In this document: positions 5,997 to 6,731 of the stretch, in pieces
How the letters are laid out: each line of letters starts with the position of its first letter
How positions within the stretch are numbered: position 1 is the first letter of the stretch
From: UBA2160 sp964588665
GTDB lineage: Bacteria; Chloroflexota; Dehalococcoidia; Lucifugimonadales; UBA1123
Reading direction: 5' to 3'
Assembly: GCA_964588665.1 (NCBI GenBank)
Contig: CAZPQQ010000113.1
Span: 1 to 6,731, forward strand
DNA: 6,731 nt
The notes under the pieces: generated by a model
Databases searched by the model: none
What the model saw: the letters and a program-made list of their open reading frames with translations, nothing else
Told to the model about the DNA's origin: nothing
Position numbers and translations under genes: made by a program

Positions 5997-5999
5997 AAG

Positions 6000-6731
6000 A
6001 TGTCCAGCGATAAGCCCAAGGTCCTGATAACCGGCGCCAGCGGATTGATCGGCGGATTGACTTGGCGCCACCTGGGAGACAAGTACGAGTTCAGCGGACT
6101 GAATCGACGGGCGGTGCCCGAGATTCCGAACACACAGGCCGACATCGCCAACTTCGACGCCATCCTGCGAGCGTTCGAGGGCATCGACATGGTCGTCCAC
6201 ATGGCGAACTACACCAGCGACGTGGACTCGTGGGACCTGCACCTCAACTCGGGTATCGTCGGCACGCGCAACGTGTTCGAGGCATCGCGTCTGAACGGCG
6301 TCAAACGGGTGGTCTTCGGAAGCACCGGCGACACGACGACCGGCTACGAACTGGATTACCCATACGGCGAGCTCGCGGCCGGCGAGTACGACAAGGCCAC
6401 CGAGCCGTGGAGGATGCTGACCCACACGGACCCGACTCGACCGAAGAGCATCTACGGCGCATGCAAGGTCTTCTGCGAATCCCTCGGCCACTGGTACTCC
6501 GACATGTACGACATGTCGGTGCTGTGCATCCGACTAGGCGCAGTTCTCGCCGACAACGCACCGACTCTCCGACGCCACTATCCCGGCTACTTGGACCAGC
6601 AGGACTGCGTCGACATGATCGACCGATGCCTCCAAGCGCCGGACGACCTCAAGTTCGATGTCTTCAACGCGATCTCCGACAACCGCTACCGCTGGCGCGA
6701 CATCGACCACCCCAAAGAGGTCCTCGGCTGG
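6000..6731 (+). CDS. NAD(P)-dependent epimerase/dehydratase-family protein (extended SDR), C-terminus cut by window edge
   Basis: The first 244 residues of a Rossmann-fold extended short-chain dehydrogenase. The dinucleotide loop TGASGLIG (11-18) follows the VLI strand. D63 to A69 (DMVVHMA) and NSGIVGTRNVFEA (83-95) are the usual second and fourth strand-helix elements. The strand VVFGST ends in S108/T109, and Y152-x3-K156 is the catalytic pair. YLDQQDCVDMI (197-207), FNAISDN (222-228) and a late DI..PKEVLGW (234-244) match the small UDP-sugar epimerase/uronate-dehydrogenase-like members, which end soon after that tryptophan. Perhaps only 15-30 residues are missing, an estimate from family length. 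It is transcribed away from the carboxylase genes. Substrate is not predictable: sugar epimerase, uronate dehydrogenase or another NAD-linked oxidoreductase are all possible. Confidence 0.9.
   Translation, partial: MSSDKPKVLITGASGLIGGLTWRHLGDKYEFSGLNRRAVPEIPNTQADIANFDAILRAFEGIDMVVHMANYTSDVDSWDLHLNSGIVGTRNVFEASRLNGVKRVVFGSTGDTTTGYELDYPYGELAAGEYDKATEPWRMLTHTDPTRPKSIYGACKVFCESLGHWYSDMYDMSVLCIRLGAVLADNAPTLRRHYPGYLDQQDCVDMIDRCLQAPDDLKFDVFNAISDNRYRWRDIDHPKEVLGW

Larger units (their letters stand above)
5633..5999. other. Divergent intergenic region without a supported gene
   Basis: 367 bases separate the divergent starts of the carboxyltransferase and SDR-family genes. They hold candidate promoters for both directions, a near-palindrome, a leader hairpin and three GTCAG pentamers close together at 5911-5915, 5927-5931 and 5936-5940. 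An open frame of about 124 codons on the plus strand (5653-6027) crosses the SDR start in another frame and looks like no protein family, so I do not call it. Confidence 0.6.

Noticed and set aside
5653..6027. A 124-codon plus-strand open frame in the divergent intergenic region
   Set aside because: It overlaps the well-supported SDR start in another frame, has no family resemblance, and I see no convincing ribosome binding site for it.

Overview
The window carries three protein genes. Two are adjacent minus-strand genes for biotin-dependent acyl-CoA carboxylation. One is a plus-strand, divergent gene for a small NAD(P)-dependent epimerase/dehydratase-type enzyme that runs off the right edge. 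Coding sequence is GC-rich, with few TTA, CTA and TCA codons. The gene content (a single-chain acyl-CoA carboxylase, a stand-alone carboxyltransferase and a short extended-SDR) is bacterial. It reminds me of uncultured marine Chloroflexota (SAR202/Dehalococcoidia-like) or high-GC Actinobacteriota. That lineage guess is from memory of protein style, not a search, and is weak.

Layout. Bases 1-533 hold no gene I can support; they lie downstream of the big carboxylase gene and have weak, probably non-functional hairpins. Bases 534-3968 (minus) encode a 1144-residue protein with, in order, a biotin carboxylase, a biotin carrier domain with an EAMKM lysine, and a complete carboxyltransferase. Bases 3969-4069 are a 101-bp gap with an inverted repeat and a possible weak internal promoter. 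Bases 4070-5632 (minus) encode a 520-residue stand-alone carboxyltransferase. Bases 5633-5999 are a 367-bp divergent intergenic region with plausible promoters in both directions and short dyads. From 6000 to the right edge (plus) lies the SDR-family gene, missing its C-terminus.

Working together. The stand-alone carboxyltransferase has no biotin carboxylase or biotin carrier of its own, and the only ones in view are in the next gene downstream on the same strand. The simplest reading is a two-gene unit that carboxylates acyl-CoA. The fused protein could act alone, as the long-chain acyl-CoA carboxylase (LCC) class does, or lend its carboxybiotin to the second carboxyltransferase. Both carboxyltransferases have Gln where propionyl-CoA carboxylases have the substrate-selecting Asp, so the acyl substrate should not be assumed to be propionyl- or acetyl-CoA. 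The divergent SDR gene has no clear link to this chemistry.

The main item worth following is the pairing of a self-sufficient single-chain carboxylase with a second carboxyltransferase. I see no mobile elements, CRISPR arrays, tRNA or rRNA genes.
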